In this document: in pieces, positions 16,916 to 25,561 of the stretch
Layout: each line of letters starts with the position of its first letter
Position numbering within the stretch: position 1 is the stretch's first letter
NCBI GenBank assembly: GCA_027492205.1
Contig: JAOZFN010000006.1
Span: 7,369-71,368, forward strand
Source: Thermoproteota archaeon
GTDB lineage: Archaea; Korarchaeota; Korarchaeia; Korarchaeales; Korarchaeaceae
Direction: 5' to 3'
Length of the DNA: 64,000 nt
Position numbers and translations under genes: made by a program
Notes under the pieces: model-generated
What the model was told of the DNA's origin: nothing
Seen by the model: only the letters and a program-made list of their open reading frames with translations
Database searches by the model: none

Positions 16916-17647
16916 ATGGGTAAGAGGATCCTGGTCCAGAGGAAGGGGAGGGGCGGTATACAGTTCAGGTCTCGCGCTCACCTGAAGATAGGCCCAGCCA
17001 GGTACCCCCAGGTGGGGCTGAAGGAGAAGGTGAAGGGGAGGATCGTTGAGTTCCTCCACGAGCCCGCCAGGTGGACCCCTCTCGCCAGAGTCGTCTTGGA
17101 GACCGGCGAGGAGATAACCTACATCCCACCCGAGGGGGCCTACGTCGGCCAAGAGATCGAGATAGGCCCGAGGGCCGAACCCGTCACCGGCAACGTTCTC
17201 CCCCTGGCGGACATACCGGACGGAACGCTGGTCTGCAACGTTGAGATCAGGCCCGGGGACGGCGGGAAGATAGCCAGGAGGAGCGGGACCTACGCGCTGG
17301 TGTTCTCTCACGACGGAGACCGCGTGATCCTGAGGCTCCCCTCTGGGAAAGATAAGATAGTCTCCGCCAAGGCCAGGGCCACCATAGGCGTGGTCGCCGG
17401 CGGCGGGAGGACGGAGAAGCCCCTCCTGAAGGCGGGCAACGCGTACTATCGCGAGAGGGTTCACCCCAAGCGCTGGCCAAAGGTCAGGGGCGTCGCCATG
17501 AACGCGGCCAGCCACCCGCACGGCGGAGGATCGCACAAGAGACCTGGAAAGCCCACCACGGTACCGAGAACGGCTCCTCCAGGCCAGAAGGTCGGGCACA
17601 TAGCCGCCAGGAAGACCGGAAGGGCCAAGAAGCGCGCCAAGCTGTAG
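16916..17647 (+). CDS. rpl2: ribosomal protein L2 (uL2)
   Basis: 243 residues with uL2 landmarks: KGRGGIQFRSRAHLK at the N-terminus, VCNVEIRPGDGGKIARRSGTYA, RVHPKRWPKVRGVAMN and the histidine-containing NAASHPHGGGSHKRPGK loop next to the peptidyl-transferase centre. An ATG start 11 bp after L23 and GGTGGTGAT upstream. It is followed by a 41-bp gap with a TATA-like element before S19, so S19 may also be transcribed independently. Confidence 0.96.
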   Translation: MGKRILVQRKGRGGIQFRSRAHLKIGPARYPQVGLKEKVKGRIVEFLHEPARWTPLARVVLETGEEITYIPPEGAYVGQEIEIGPRAEPVTGNVLPLADIPDGTLVCNVEIRPGDGGKIARRSGTYALVFSHDGDRVILRLPSGKDKIVSAKARATIGVVAGGGRTEKPLLKAGNAYYRERVHPKRWPKVRGVAMNAASHPHGGGSHKRPGKPTTVPRTAPPGQKVGHIAARKTGRAKKRAKL

Positions 17648-17658
17648 AGAACCAAACC

Positions 17659-17664
17659 TTATAT
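17659..17664 (+). promoter_or_regulatory. internal TATA-like element before S19
   Basis: TTATAT is centred about 27 bp before the S19 ATG at 17689, the distance expected for a leaderless transcript from an internal promoter. Confidence 0.45.
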
Positions 17665-17688
17665 GAGGCAGCGTGATGGGGTTTGAGG

Positions 17689-18084
17689 ATGCCCAAGGAA
17701 TTCACTTACAGGGGGTACACGCTGGAGCAGCTCACCCAGATGACGTTCGATGAGCTGGCGGGGGTCATGCCGGCGAGGATAAGGAGAACCCTCAGGAGGG
17801 GGCTGTCGCCCGAGAACAAGAAGCTGCTGGAGAAGATCAGGAAGTACAAGGTCGCGGGCGTGAACAAAGTGATAAGGACCCACAGGAGGGACATGCCCGT
17901 CCTCCCTGAGATGGTGGGCACGAAGATCGCCGTTCACAACGGGAAGGAGTTTGTGGAGGTCCAGATCACCCCAGAGATGATAGGGCACTACCTCGGCGAG
18001 TTCGCCATGACCAACAGGGTAGTCCAGCACGGCCAGCCTGGCAAGGGAGCCACCAGGTCCAGCAAGTACGTGCCCCTCAAGTGA
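17689..18084 (+). CDS. rps19: ribosomal protein S19 (uS19)
   Basis: 131 residues with the archaeal/eukaryotic uS19 pattern: [39 protein letters not shown] and [27 protein letters not shown]. It is a small-subunit head protein. The track adds two residues from a TTG at 17683; the ATG at 17689 is preferred. Normally L22, S3 and L29 come next in archaea. Here the ribosomal block ends and a tRNA gene follows. Confidence 0.96.
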   Translation: MPKEFTYRGYTLEQLTQMTFDELAGVMPARIRRTLRRGLSPENKKLLEKIRKYKVAGVNKVIRTHRRDMPVLPEMVGTKIAVHNGKEFVEVQITPEMIGHYLGEFAMTNRVVQHGQPGKGATRSSKYVPLK

Positions 18085-18150
18085 GGGCTTCAGCCCCTCG
18101 TCACCACCGGCCCGGCCATCCGGGGGCGGGCCCTCACCTACTTCACACAC

Positions 18151-18157
18151 TTTTTAT
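18151..18157 (+). promoter_or_regulatory. TATA-like element of tRNA-Ser
   Basis: TTTTTAT is centred about 27 bp upstream of the mature tRNA-Ser 5' end. Confidence 0.5.
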
Positions 18158-18180
18158 CCGGGGTAAGCAGTATTTGATGG

Positions 18181-18272
18181 GCCGGGGTAGCCTAGCCCGG
18201 ACCAAGGCGCCGGCCTTGAGAGCCGGTGGCCCCTCGGGGGCCGCGTGGGTTCAAATCCCACCCCCGGCGCCA
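18181..18272 (+). tRNA. tRNA-Ser (anticodon TGA), CCA encoded
   Basis: The acceptor GCCGGGG pairs with CCCCGGC. The anticodon stem CCGGC/GCCGG encloses the loop CTTGAGA with anticodon TGA. A long variable arm, GGCCCC-TCG-GGGGCC, is characteristic of serine tRNA, and the T arm is GTGGG-TTCAAAT-CCCAC. Discriminator G and an encoded CCA complete the 3' end. No intron is visible. It lies between S19 and the convergent S10 gene. Confidence 0.95.
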
Positions 18273-18344
18273 CCCCTCCTTCAGCGACCGCGAAGGTCGA
18301 TGGATGGCGACGGGAGCGGCAAGGAGTGAAAAAGGAGCGATTGA

Positions 18345-18372
18345 CGTGATGCTGGCTCACGCCAGCATCACG
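18345..18372. repeat. perfect 12-bp inverted repeat spanning the S10 stop codon
   Basis: CGTGATGCTGGC (18345-18356) and GCCAGCATCACG (18361-18372) are exact reverse complements around a 4-nt loop. One arm encodes the last S10 residues (VMLA) and the other lies beyond its TGA. In RNA this would be a stable hairpin at the S10 3' end and could also fold on the opposite strand downstream of tRNA-Ser. There is no following T-run on the S10 side, so it is not a classic bacterial terminator. Confidence 0.7.
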
Positions 18373-18671
18373 ATGCTGATCTTGACGTCTTCGGGTATGG
18401 AGATACCCATTATCCTCCGGATGAACCTCTCGTCCGGGTTGAGGACGTCTATGATCCTCTTGTGTATCCTCAGTTCAAACCTGTCGTACCTGTTCGTGCC
18501 CTCCCCCGACGGGTTCCGGAGCGTCGTGACCCTCAGCCTCTTAGTGGGCAGGGGGATGGGGCCCCGAATTCTGACGCCCATCTTCTCGGCGACCTCGCGA
18601 AACTCCCTCGCGGTGGACTCCAAGCTGCTCACGTTGGTGCTGACCAGCTCTATCCTCAACCTCTCCACCAT
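18357..18671 (-). CDS. rps10: ribosomal protein S10 (uS10)
   Basis: 104 residues with uS10 features: RIELVSTNVSSLE at the start, IRGPIPLPTKRLRVTTLRNPSGEGT in the centre and FELRIHKRIIDV followed by ISIPEDVKISI. It is a small-subunit head protein. The ATG at 18671 is 72 bp downstream of the EF-1A stop, the common archaeal EF-1A-S10 pairing. A TTTTATTT run in that gap may be a promoter or the EF-1A terminator. The gene ends inside a perfect 12-bp inverted repeat. Confidence 0.96.
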   Translation of the reverse strand: MVERLRIELVSTNVSSLESTAREFREVAEKMGVRIRGPIPLPTKRLRVTTLRNPSGEGTNRYDRFELRIHKRIIDVLNPDERFIRRIMGISIPEDVKISIVMLA

Positions 18672-18743
18672 ACTCTATCCCGTCCCTCGCAGGCCCTACT
18701 CATTACTCGCCGCAAATAAAAGGGTGGGGGGAGGATCGACCCC

Positions 18744-20009
18744 TCACTTCTTCCTCTCGAGGGGCTTGACGTCGAGCACTATGCCGGCGGCGACCGTGAT
18801 GCCCATGTCCCTGACGGCGAACCTGCCCAGCTGCGGGAACTCCTGGTACTTCTCGAGGACGAAGGGCTTGATGGGCCTCATCTTGACTATGGCGGCGTCT
18901 CCCTTCTTGATGAAGGACGGGTTCTCCTCGATGACCTGGCCGGTCCTGGGGTCGAGCTTCTTCACGAGTTCGGTGATCCTGGCGGACACGTGGCCGGTGT
19001 GGGCGTGGACCACGGGGGTGTAGCCGGCGGCTATGGCGGTGGGGTGCTGGAGCACCACTATCTGGGCGGTGAACTCCTCCACCACGGTGGGCGGGTTGTT
19101 CGGGTGGCCGATGACGTCGCCCCTCTTTATCTCCTTCCTCTCGACGCCCTTGAGGTTGATGCCTATGTTATCGCCGGGCTCGGCCTTGGGCAGCTTCTCG
19201 TGGTGCATCTCGATGCTCTTGACCTCAGCGGTCTTGTGCAGCGGCTCGATGATCACGGTGTCGCCGGGCTTGATGACACCCGTCTCGACCCTGCCGACGA
19301 CCACAGTGCCGACTCCGGTGATGGAGAAGACGTCCTGCACGGGGATCCTCAGCGGCTTGTCGACGGGCTTCGGCGGGGCCTTGAAGGTGTCCATCACCTC
19401 GAACAGGGTCGGGCCGTCGTACCACGGCATCTTGTCACTCTTCCGATAGACGTTGTCGCCCTCAAGACCGCTGCAGGGGACGAACTGGATCTCATCGGGG
19501 TTGTAGCCGACCTTCCTCAGGAGCTCAGAGACCTGCTCCTTCAGCTCCTCGAACCTCTCCTTGCTGTAGTTGACGGTCGGGTCGTCCATCTTGGAGATGG
19601 CGACGGCCAGCTGGTTCACGCCGAGGGTCTTGATCAGGAAGACGTGCTCGATGGTCTGGGCCTGGACTCCCTCTCCCCTCTTGGCAGAGACCACGAGGAC
19701 CGCGGCGTCGGCCTGGCTGGCGCCGGTGATCATGTTCTTGACGAAGTCCCTGTGGCCCGGGGCGTCGATGATGGTGATCAGCTTGTGGGGGGTCTCGAGC
19801 TTGGTGTGGAACAGGTCGATGGTCATTCCGCGCTCTCTCTCCTCCTTGAGCCTGTCCACGACCCAGGCGAACTTGGCGTCGTGAGCCAGCTCCTCGGGCG
19901 GGAGTTCCTTGATTATACCGGCGTCCCAGTACAGCCTGCCTATCAGGGTGGACTTGCCGTGGTCGACGTGTCCCACGAACACGACGTTCACGTGCTCCTT
20001 CTCGGGCAT
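18744..20009 (-). CDS. tef1a: translation elongation factor EF-1A
   Basis: 421 residues. It delivers aminoacyl-tRNA to the ribosome as a GTPase. G1 is GHVDHGKS (13-20), the switch region is [11 protein letters not shown], and G3 is DAPGH (82-86). The G4 guanine-specificity motif, normally NKMD, reads SKMD (139-142). The C-terminal barrel domains [13 protein letters not shown] and HTGHVSARI are intact. RBS GGGTGATGAG before the ATG. It is divergent from an unknown membrane protein and precedes S10. The N-to-S change is odd, but the rest is well conserved and the gene looks functional. Confidence 0.96.
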   Translation of the reverse strand: MPEKEHVNVVFVGHVDHGKSTLIGRLYWDAGIIKELPPEELAHDAKFAWVVDRLKEERERGMTIDLFHTKLETPHKLITIIDAPGHRDFVKNMITGASQADAAVLVVSAKRGEGVQAQTIEHVFLIKTLGVNQLAVAISKMDDPTVNYSKERFEELKEQVSELLRKVGYNPDEIQFVPCSGLEGDNVYRKSDKMPWYDGPTLFEVMDTFKAPPKPVDKPLRIPVQDVFSITGVGTVVVGRVETGVIKPGDTVIIEPLHKTAEVKSIEMHHEKLPKAEPGDNIGINLKGVERKEIKRGDVIGHPNNPPTVVEEFTAQIVVLQHPTAIAAGYTPVVHAHTGHVSARITELVKKLDPRTGQVIEENPSFIKKGDAAIVKMRPIKPFVLEKYQEFPQLGRFAVRDMGITVAAGIVLDVKPLERKK

Positions 20010-20071
20010 CTCTCATCACCCTCTACACACGAATGCCGCACTCACGCGGGTCCTTGGGTTTTTTACGTTCG

Positions 20072-20083
20072 AGTTTTAAAACT
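20072..20083. promoter_or_regulatory. palindromic TATA-like element upstream of 20106 gene (possibly also EF-1A)
   Basis: AGTTTTAAAACT is a perfect 12-bp palindrome centred about 28 bp before the ATG at 20106. EF-1A starts about 69 bp away on the other side and may instead use GTAAAAAAC near 20058. Confidence 0.5.
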
Positions 20084-20105
20084 TATTTGAGCGAGGCTGG
20101 AGCCG

Positions 20106-20633
20106 ATGTCAACGCCAAAGGCTAGGAGCGCGCCCTTATCGGGTCCAAGGCTTGAGGAGTCTGCTCTACAGAAGCTGGGTCTGGCGACGGCCTGGGCATG
20201 TCTAGGTCCGGCGGGTTCCATGCTCATCGGGGCACTGGCATGCGGACGTATGGGATGCCCCCTCATACCAGGATACGGCCCCCTGAACCTGGCGGCGCTG
20301 ATGGTCGCGATTCTCCTCTTCTTTTACGCCGATAGGGCCGTGAAAGCGATAAGGAAGGGAGATCCCAGGCCCTTCAGCAGAGTCCTGATAATCGGGGGGC
20401 TGGAGATACCTCTGCTCGGGCTCGCGTCGGCCCTGGCTGCGAGGACCGGCGAGACTCTGCTGACCACGCTCGCCTTCTCGGCGCTGGCCTATAGCATACT
20501 GGCCTCCGGCTGGAAGCACCTAACGCTCCTCTCCGAGGGGTCTCTAGAGCCAGAGCAGGAGAGGAGGGGGGAGGCCAGGGAGATCAGGGGCAAGGAGAGA
20601 GGCAAGGCGAAGAAGGCCAAGGGGAGGAGCTGA
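20106..20633 (+). CDS. small polytopic membrane protein, unknown function
   Basis: 175 residues I do not recognise. About four hydrophobic segments span roughly residues 25-48, 58-76, 90-112 and 118-138, then comes a strongly basic C-terminal tail of about 35 residues (Arg/Lys/Glu-rich, ending KAKKAKGRS) that should be cytoplasmic. Two cysteines in ACGRMGCPL lie near the first segment. It is probably expressed from a leaderless transcript driven by the palindromic TATA-like box. It stands between EF-1A and the convergent GAPDH gene with no context clue to function. Confidence 0.68.
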   Translation: MSTPKARSAPLSGPRLEESALQKLGLATAWACLGPAGSMLIGALACGRMGCPLIPGYGPLNLAALMVAILLFFYADRAVKAIRKGDPRPFSRVLIIGGLEIPLLGLASALAARTGETLLTTLAFSALAYSILASGWKHLTLLSEGSLEPEQERRGEAREIRGKERGKAKKAKGRS

Positions 20634-20639
20634 TGAGCC

Positions 20640-21677
20640 TCAGGGGGGCCTGAAGATCCTACCCGATTTGACTCCCAGCGACGCATCCGTTAGGTCCATG
20701 GACCTCTCCGCAGACAGATCGGTGGCGATGGCCCTTATCGCGTCGATGTTCTCTGGGATCACAATCGCCTCCTGATGTATCGCCTGGAACAGGTAGAGCC
20801 ACCGCCCGTTCACGCTCACCGAGTCGGCCCAGACGACGTTCTCGTAGATGTCAGCCCTGGGCCTGCCGAGTTCCCGTCCAATGTCCAGGACGTCCGCGGT
20901 TGACCTGAATCCGGAGGCCGCCGACACGAGCACGATCCTCCTCTCCGAAGAGAGCATCCCGAGGACCTCCTCCCTGCTGGTCTCCCGGCCCAGCTTGACC
21001 GCCAAGCTGTGCACGTGGCTGTGCGTCGTTGGAGCCTTGACGGCCATGGTGATCACGTTGAGCCCCGGGATCACGGTCTGCAGGTCGGGTCCGTGGTGAG
21101 AAGGGATCCTCGGCGGGTCCGGAACCAGGGCGTCGATGGGGCCCTTCTTGACCTCCTTTGGATCGGCCGCCCTCCTAACGAGCGTCACTATGGCCCTCTC
21201 CACACCGAACTCCCTGTCGAGCGCGTTGAGGAGCCTGGCCAAGCCCGTGGTGTTGCAGGAGACCACCCTCACGAACCGTCTCCCCCTGGCCGCATCGTAG
21301 TTGACCTGGGCGACGAAGCTTACCTCAGCCACATCCGGCGGCTCGCCCCCCTGGAAGACGGCCTTGACACCAGTGGACTCGTACGTGTCCCGCATATCCC
21401 GGCCCTTGCCCCCGGGGGTCGTGTCCACGACGACGTCCACCTCACGCAGGAGATCGTCGAGCGTTCCATGAATCGGCAGCCCCCTCTCTCGCCACGCCCG
21501 TAGGCCGACCTCCGAGGGCGCGAAGAACCTTACCCCCCTCAGGCTGACCGCGATCTCCGCCCTGTAGTCTGGCGTGGGCTTGACCACCCCGACCAGCTTC
21601 ATGTCCGACTGGGACCTGACGGCATCCGCGACCCTCGAGCCTATAGTCCCGTAGCCCACCACGCCCACCCTTATCAT
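20640..21677 (-). CDS. gap: glyceraldehyde-3-phosphate dehydrogenase, archaeal type II
   Basis: 345 residues. It interconverts glyceraldehyde 3-phosphate and 1,3-bisphosphoglycerate. The Rossmann motif is VGVVGYGTIGSRVA and the catalytic cysteine is C141 in VSCNTTGL. PSHHGPDLQTV and the overall sequence fit the archaeal/type II GapB-like family rather than bacterial GapA. It is the last gene of an MTA phosphorylase-PGK-GAPDH run, 7 bp after pgk, so PGK and GAPDH, which catalyse consecutive steps, are coexpressed. Confidence 0.95.
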   Translation of the reverse strand: MIRVGVVGYGTIGSRVADAVRSQSDMKLVGVVKPTPDYRAEIAVSLRGVRFFAPSEVGLRAWRERGLPIHGTLDDLLREVDVVVDTTPGGKGRDMRDTYESTGVKAVFQGGEPPDVAEVSFVAQVNYDAARGRRFVRVVSCNTTGLARLLNALDREFGVERAIVTLVRRAADPKEVKKGPIDALVPDPPRIPSHHGPDLQTVIPGLNVITMAVKAPTTHSHVHSLAVKLGRETSREEVLGMLSSERRIVLVSAASGFRSTADVLDIGRELGRPRADIYENVVWADSVSVNGRWLYLFQAIHQEAIVIPENIDAIRAIATDLSAERSMDLTDASLGVKSGRIFRPP

Positions 21678-21684
21678 ATGGACC

Positions 21685-22938
21685 TCACCTCCTCAGTAGC
21701 ACGTCGACTGCCGGCAGGGGTAGGCCCGAGAGGGCGTAGAGAATGGCGCCCCCCGCCGTGTATATCCTGCCCTCCTCCAGGCCGACCATCTTGGCGGCCA
21801 CGCTGAGGTGACCTCCGCAGAACACCACCTCCTTCTTTGCCCTCGAGCAGGATCTGACGAAGTCCAGGGTACCCTTCCTAAATCTGGGATCCTCGAACAT
21901 GCCGAACGGCCCGTTCGCCACCACTATGTCTGAGTCGGCCACTGCGTCGGCGTAGATTCCGGTTGTGCCCGGTCCCACGTCCACGATGACCTTGCCCTCT
22001 GGCACGTTGTAGACGGGGGCGTGAGAGATCTCGTCCGTGTCCGGATCCCAGACGACGAAGTCCACTGGGTAGAGTATCTTCCCCTGGAACTCGGTCATTA
22101 GCCTCTTGGCCGCGGGCAAGAGGATCTCCCTCCTCTTGTACGTTGCGGCGGTGCTCGGTATCTTGTTGCCGGCCGCCTCGGCCATCAAGACGCCCAGCAG
22201 ACCACCCGTGATTACTAGGTCGACCAGCCCGCCCCTGAGAGACGCGTCAAGCACCCTTATCTTGTCCTCGAGCTTCGCCCCCCCAAGGGCGAAGACCCTC
22301 CTTCCTTGGACCTTGTGAATCTCCGCCAGCTCTCTGAGCATCGTTACGAGGAGCCTGCCCGCGGCCGAGGGGAGCAAGAGTGGGAAAGCGACCAGAGAGG
22401 GCTGGGAGCGGTGCGCCGCCTGGAATGCGTCGTCAACGTATGCGTCGAAGAGCGGGGCCAGCCTTCTGGCCATGTGCGTCCTCACGAGCTTCTCAGGTTC
22501 GTCCTCGAGGTTCTCCTCCGAGTGGAACCTGAGGTTCTCCAGCATGAGCAGCTCCCCCGGCCTGAGGCCTCGGATCTTCTCCCTCGCGGCGCTTCCAACG
22601 ACGGAGTCGGTCCACTGCACATCCGTCTCGAGGATCTGACTCAGAATCTTGGCGTGGGCCTCCGTGCTAATGAAGTCGGGGCTCCCCGGCCTCCCCTGGT
22701 GGGTGCCGACGACGACCGCGGCTCCGTTATCGAGCAGCTCGCGGAGGGTTTCGGCAGCCTGCTCGATCTTCGTGGCGTCCATGATCACGGGCTCCGGGCC
22801 GTCCCCCTTCTCCACCGGGACGTTCATGTCCACCCTGACAAAGACCTTCTTCCCCTCCACGTTCAGGTCCTCGATCTTGGGGAGGGCCTCGACCTTCGCC
22901 CCCCACGTGAGGTTGATCCTGGTGGCAGTGAGCCTCAA
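21685..22938 (-). CDS. pgk: phosphoglycerate kinase
   Basis: 417 residues. It transfers phosphate between 1,3-bisphosphoglycerate and ADP. The N-terminal signature is VFVRVDMNVPVE, followed by GTHQGRPG and LMLENLRFHSEE. The nucleotide domain has GGAKLEDKI, FVVWDPDTDEIS and GPFGMFEDP, and the C-terminal GGHLSVAA replaces the usual GGGDT-type loop, as in archaea. The TTG at 22938 overlaps the MTA phosphorylase stop by 4 bp and adds about 20 residues before the usual start, so the exact N-terminus is uncertain. Confidence 0.95.
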   Translation of the reverse strand: MRLTATRINLTWGAKVEALPKIEDLNVEGKKVFVRVDMNVPVEKGDGPEPVIMDATKIEQAAETLRELLDNGAAVVVGTHQGRPGSPDFISTEAHAKILSQILETDVQWTDSVVGSAAREKIRGLRPGELLMLENLRFHSEENLEDEPEKLVRTHMARRLAPLFDAYVDDAFQAAHRSQPSLVAFPLLLPSAAGRLLVTMLRELAEIHKVQGRRVFALGGAKLEDKIRVLDASLRGGLVDLVITGGLLGVLMAEAAGNKIPSTAATYKRREILLPAAKRLMTEFQGKILYPVDFVVWDPDTDEISHAPVYNVPEGKVIVDVGPGTTGIYADAVADSDIVVANGPFGMFEDPRFRKGTLDFVRSCSRAKKEVVFCGGHLSVAAKMVGLEEGRIYTAGGAILYALSGLPLPAVDVLLRR

Positions 22939-23753
22939 GGCTCCACCACCGCCCCCTCGAGAGCGTCCTTACAGGCGCAGGACCTCTCTTGGGGTATTCT
23001 CTCCACGGCGATCCTGAGCATGGACTTCACGTCCTCTATCCTGCGGGCGAAGACCTCCTTGACCTCGTCGTGGGTGAGCTTGGCCGGGCCGGATACTCCG
23101 GCGGCGTAGTTGGTCACCACGGTCACCGTGGCGTAGCAGGCGGCCACCTCCCTCGCCAGAATGGCCTCGGGGCACCCGGTCATCCCAACGACCGTGCCGC
23201 CCAGCATCCTGAAGGCCCGTATCTCGGCGGGCGTCTCGAACCTATTGCCCTCGGCGCAAACGTACACGCCCCCATCGACCGGATCAAGCCCCAGCTCCCT
23301 TCCGGCCTCCAGGAGGGCGCCCCTCAGCTCCGGGCAGTAGGTGTGCGGAGTCATCGACACGTGGACGACGCCGCCGACGACCCTGTCTCCGATGCGGATT
23401 CTGGTCTTCCCGTCGTAGAAGGTCGTCGGCCGATTCTTGGTGAAGTCGATGAGGTCGTCGGGTATAAGTATCGTGCCCGGGCCATGAGCGGGGTCGAGGG
23501 AGCCCACGGCGTTGGTGGCGAGTATCCTGACGACCCCCAGGGTGCGGAGGGCGAGTATGTTCGCCCTATAGTTGACCATGAAGGGGGGCACCTCGTGCCT
23601 CTCACCATGCCTCGGTATGAACGCGACCTCACTCCCCCCCATCTTGCCGACCGCGACCTTCACCTGACCGAAGGGCGTGTCGACTATCAGCCTCTCAGGA
23701 TCCTCTAGAAGCTCGTAAAACCCGCTGCCGCCTATAATGCCAACTTTGGGCAT
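22935..23753 (-). CDS. mtnP: S-methyl-5'-thioadenosine phosphorylase
   Basis: 272 residues of the PNP/MTAP family. It cleaves methylthioadenosine, the by-product of polyamine synthesis, to adenine and methylthioribose 1-phosphate. Motifs are GIIGGSGFYE at the N-terminus, PRHGERHEVPP for phosphate binding, ATNAVGSL, YVCAEGNRFETPAE and GMTGCPEA. The cysteine-containing C-terminus (SCACKD) resembles thermostable archaeal enzymes stabilised by disulfides. It is divergent from the thermosome gene across one TATA-like element and leads pgk and gap. Confidence 0.92.
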   Translation of the reverse strand: MPKVGIIGGSGFYELLEDPERLIVDTPFGQVKVAVGKMGGSEVAFIPRHGERHEVPPFMVNYRANILALRTLGVVRILATNAVGSLDPAHGPGTILIPDDLIDFTKNRPTTFYDGKTRIRIGDRVVGGVVHVSMTPHTYCPELRGALLEAGRELGLDPVDGGVYVCAEGNRFETPAEIRAFRMLGGTVVGMTGCPEAILAREVAACYATVTVVTNYAAGVSGPAKLTHDEVKEVFARRIEDVKSMLRIAVERIPQERSCACKDALEGAVVEP

Positions 23754-23787
23754 TTTGGACGCTCACCCTGCTCCCTATCTAGCTGGC

Positions 23788-23800
23788 AATATTTTAAATA
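23788..23800. promoter_or_regulatory. shared TATA-like element (mtnP / thermosome)
   Basis: AATATTTTAAATA lies between the divergent genes, about 41 bp from the mtnP ATG (leader about 15 nt) and about 86 bp from the thermosome TTG (leader about 60 nt). Confidence 0.55.
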
Positions 23801-23880
23801 GCGGAACGGGTCGCGATTCGACGGATCAGGGGACCGCAGCCGAAGGTCCCGATTCAATTGGAACCTGGGAGGTGAACGGA

Positions 23881-25530
23881 TTGGCTCTTGCGACCATAGG
23901 GGGAAGACCCGTCCTCATACTGAAGGAGGGTACCACCCGGACCAGAGGAGAAGAGGCGAGGAGGATCAATATAATGGCGGCTCGGGCCATCTCTGACGCC
24001 ATCAAGACCACCCTCGGCCCCAAGGGAATGGACAAGATGATAGTGGACTCGCTGGGCGACATCACCATCAGCAACGACGGCGCCACGATCTTGGAGGAGA
24101 TGGAGGTCGCGCACCCGGCCGCCAAGATCATGGTCAACCTCGCCAAGGCTCAGGACAAGGAGGTGGGGGACGGCACCACTACCGCGGTCGTCCTAGCTGG
24201 GGAGCTATTGGCCGAGGCGGAGAACCTCCTCAACAAGGATATCCACCCGACAATCATCATAGACGGCTATGAGAGAGCCCTGAGGTTCGTCGAGGGCGAA
24301 CTGGACAAGATCGCCATAGAGGTGGATCCCGACGACTTGGAACTTCTCAAGAAGGTTGCCGAGACCTCTATGAGCAGCAAGCTGGTTAGGGGCGCGAGGA
24401 AGAAGCTGGCCGAAGTCGTTGTCGAGGCCGTCAAGGCCGTTGAGGAGGTGCAGGGCGGAAAGAGGGTCGTGGACGTGGACAACGTGAAGATCATGAAGAA
24501 GAAGGGAGAGAGCCTTGACGAGACCCAGTTCATCAGGGGGGTCGTGCTCGACAAGGAGGTCGTCCACAGGGACATGCCGAAGCTTATCAGGGACGCCAAG
24601 ATTGCCCTCCTGAACCTGTCCCTCGAGGTCAAGAAGCCCGAGATCGACGTTGAGATCCAGATATCCAGCCCAGAGGAGCTGAGGGCCTTCATAGACCAGG
24701 AGACTCAGATCCTCAGGGAGAAGGTGGAGAAGATCGCCGCTACCGGTGCCAACGTGGTCTTCTGCCAGAAGGGCATCGACGAGGTGGCCCAGCACTTCCT
24801 CGCCCAGAAGGGCATAATGGCCGTCCGCAGGGTCAGCGAGAAGGACATGAAGAGGCTCGAGAGAGCCACCGGCGGGAAGATAGTCAACAACCTTGAGGAC
24901 CTCACCGAGGACGAGCTGGGCTACGCGGGACTCGTGGAGGAGAGGAAGATCGGCGAGGATCGCATGGTGTTCGTTGAGGACTGCAAGAACCCCAAGGCCG
25001 TGACCGTCCTCCTGAGGGCCGGCGCGGACACCATCCTCGACGAGGCCGAGAGGGGCCTGAAGGATGCCCTCTACGTGGTTAGGAACGTCGTCGAGGACGG
25101 CAAGGTCTGCTACGGCGGCGGCGCGGTGCAGATCGACCTGGCCAGGAAGCTAAGAGACTACGCCGAGACCGTCGGGGGCAAGGAGCAGCTGGCCATGGAG
25201 GCCTACGCCGCCGCGCTGGAGTCCATCCCGAGGATACTGGCAGAGAACGCTGGCATGGACTCCATAGACGTCCTCGTCAGGCTCAGGCAAGCCCACGCCG
25301 AGGGCAAGGTGTCCTACGGCGTCGACCCCGTCAGGGGAGAGATCGCCGACATGGCCGAGCTGGGCGTCTACGACACCTACAGGGGAGTGAAGAACTCCAT
25401 CTCCTCCGCCACGGAGACAGCGATCCTGATAATCAAGACTGACGACATAATAGCCGCCAAGCCGTACGAGAAGGAAGAGAAGAAGGAGGAGAAGGAGGAG
25501 GAGAAGGAGGAGAGCAAGTTCGAGTTCTGA
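23881..25530 (+). CDS. thsA: thermosome subunit (group II chaperonin)
   Basis: 549 residues. It folds proteins in an ATP-driven double ring. Motifs are [35 protein letters not shown] with the catalytic Asp, and the C-terminal [13 protein letters not shown] region. The tail is Glu/Lys-rich, as in many thermosomes. The track start at 23737 has no family counterpart; the TTG at 23881 has GGGAGGTGA before it and gives the usual N-terminus. It is a single gene with no second subunit nearby. A T-run (25550-25554) just beyond the stop is a likely terminator. Confidence 0.97.
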   Translation: MALATIGGRPVLILKEGTTRTRGEEARRINIMAARAISDAIKTTLGPKGMDKMIVDSLGDITISNDGATILEEMEVAHPAAKIMVNLAKAQDKEVGDGTTTAVVLAGELLAEAENLLNKDIHPTIIIDGYERALRFVEGELDKIAIEVDPDDLELLKKVAETSMSSKLVRGARKKLAEVVVEAVKAVEEVQGGKRVVDVDNVKIMKKKGESLDETQFIRGVVLDKEVVHRDMPKLIRDAKIALLNLSLEVKKPEIDVEIQISSPEELRAFIDQETQILREKVEKIAATGANVVFCQKGIDEVAQHFLAQKGIMAVRRVSEKDMKRLERATGGKIVNNLEDLTEDELGYAGLVEERKIGEDRMVFVEDCKNPKAVTVLLRAGADTILDEAERGLKDALYVVRNVVEDGKVCYGGGAVQIDLARKLRDYAETVGGKEQLAMEAYAAALESIPRILAENAGMDSIDVLVRLRQAHAEGKVSYGVDPVRGEIADMAELGVYDTYRGVKNSISSATETAILIIKTDDIIAAKPYEKEEKKEEKEEEKEESKFEF

Positions 25531-25549
25531 GCTCTCCTCTCTCAAACTC

Positions 25550-25554
25550 TTTTT
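25550..25554 (+). terminator. T-run terminator after thermosome
   Basis: TTTTT about 20 bp after the stop, in a pyrimidine-rich stretch before a convergent gene. It is the usual form of archaeal intrinsic termination. Confidence 0.45.
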
Positions 25555-25561
25555 CTACCCA

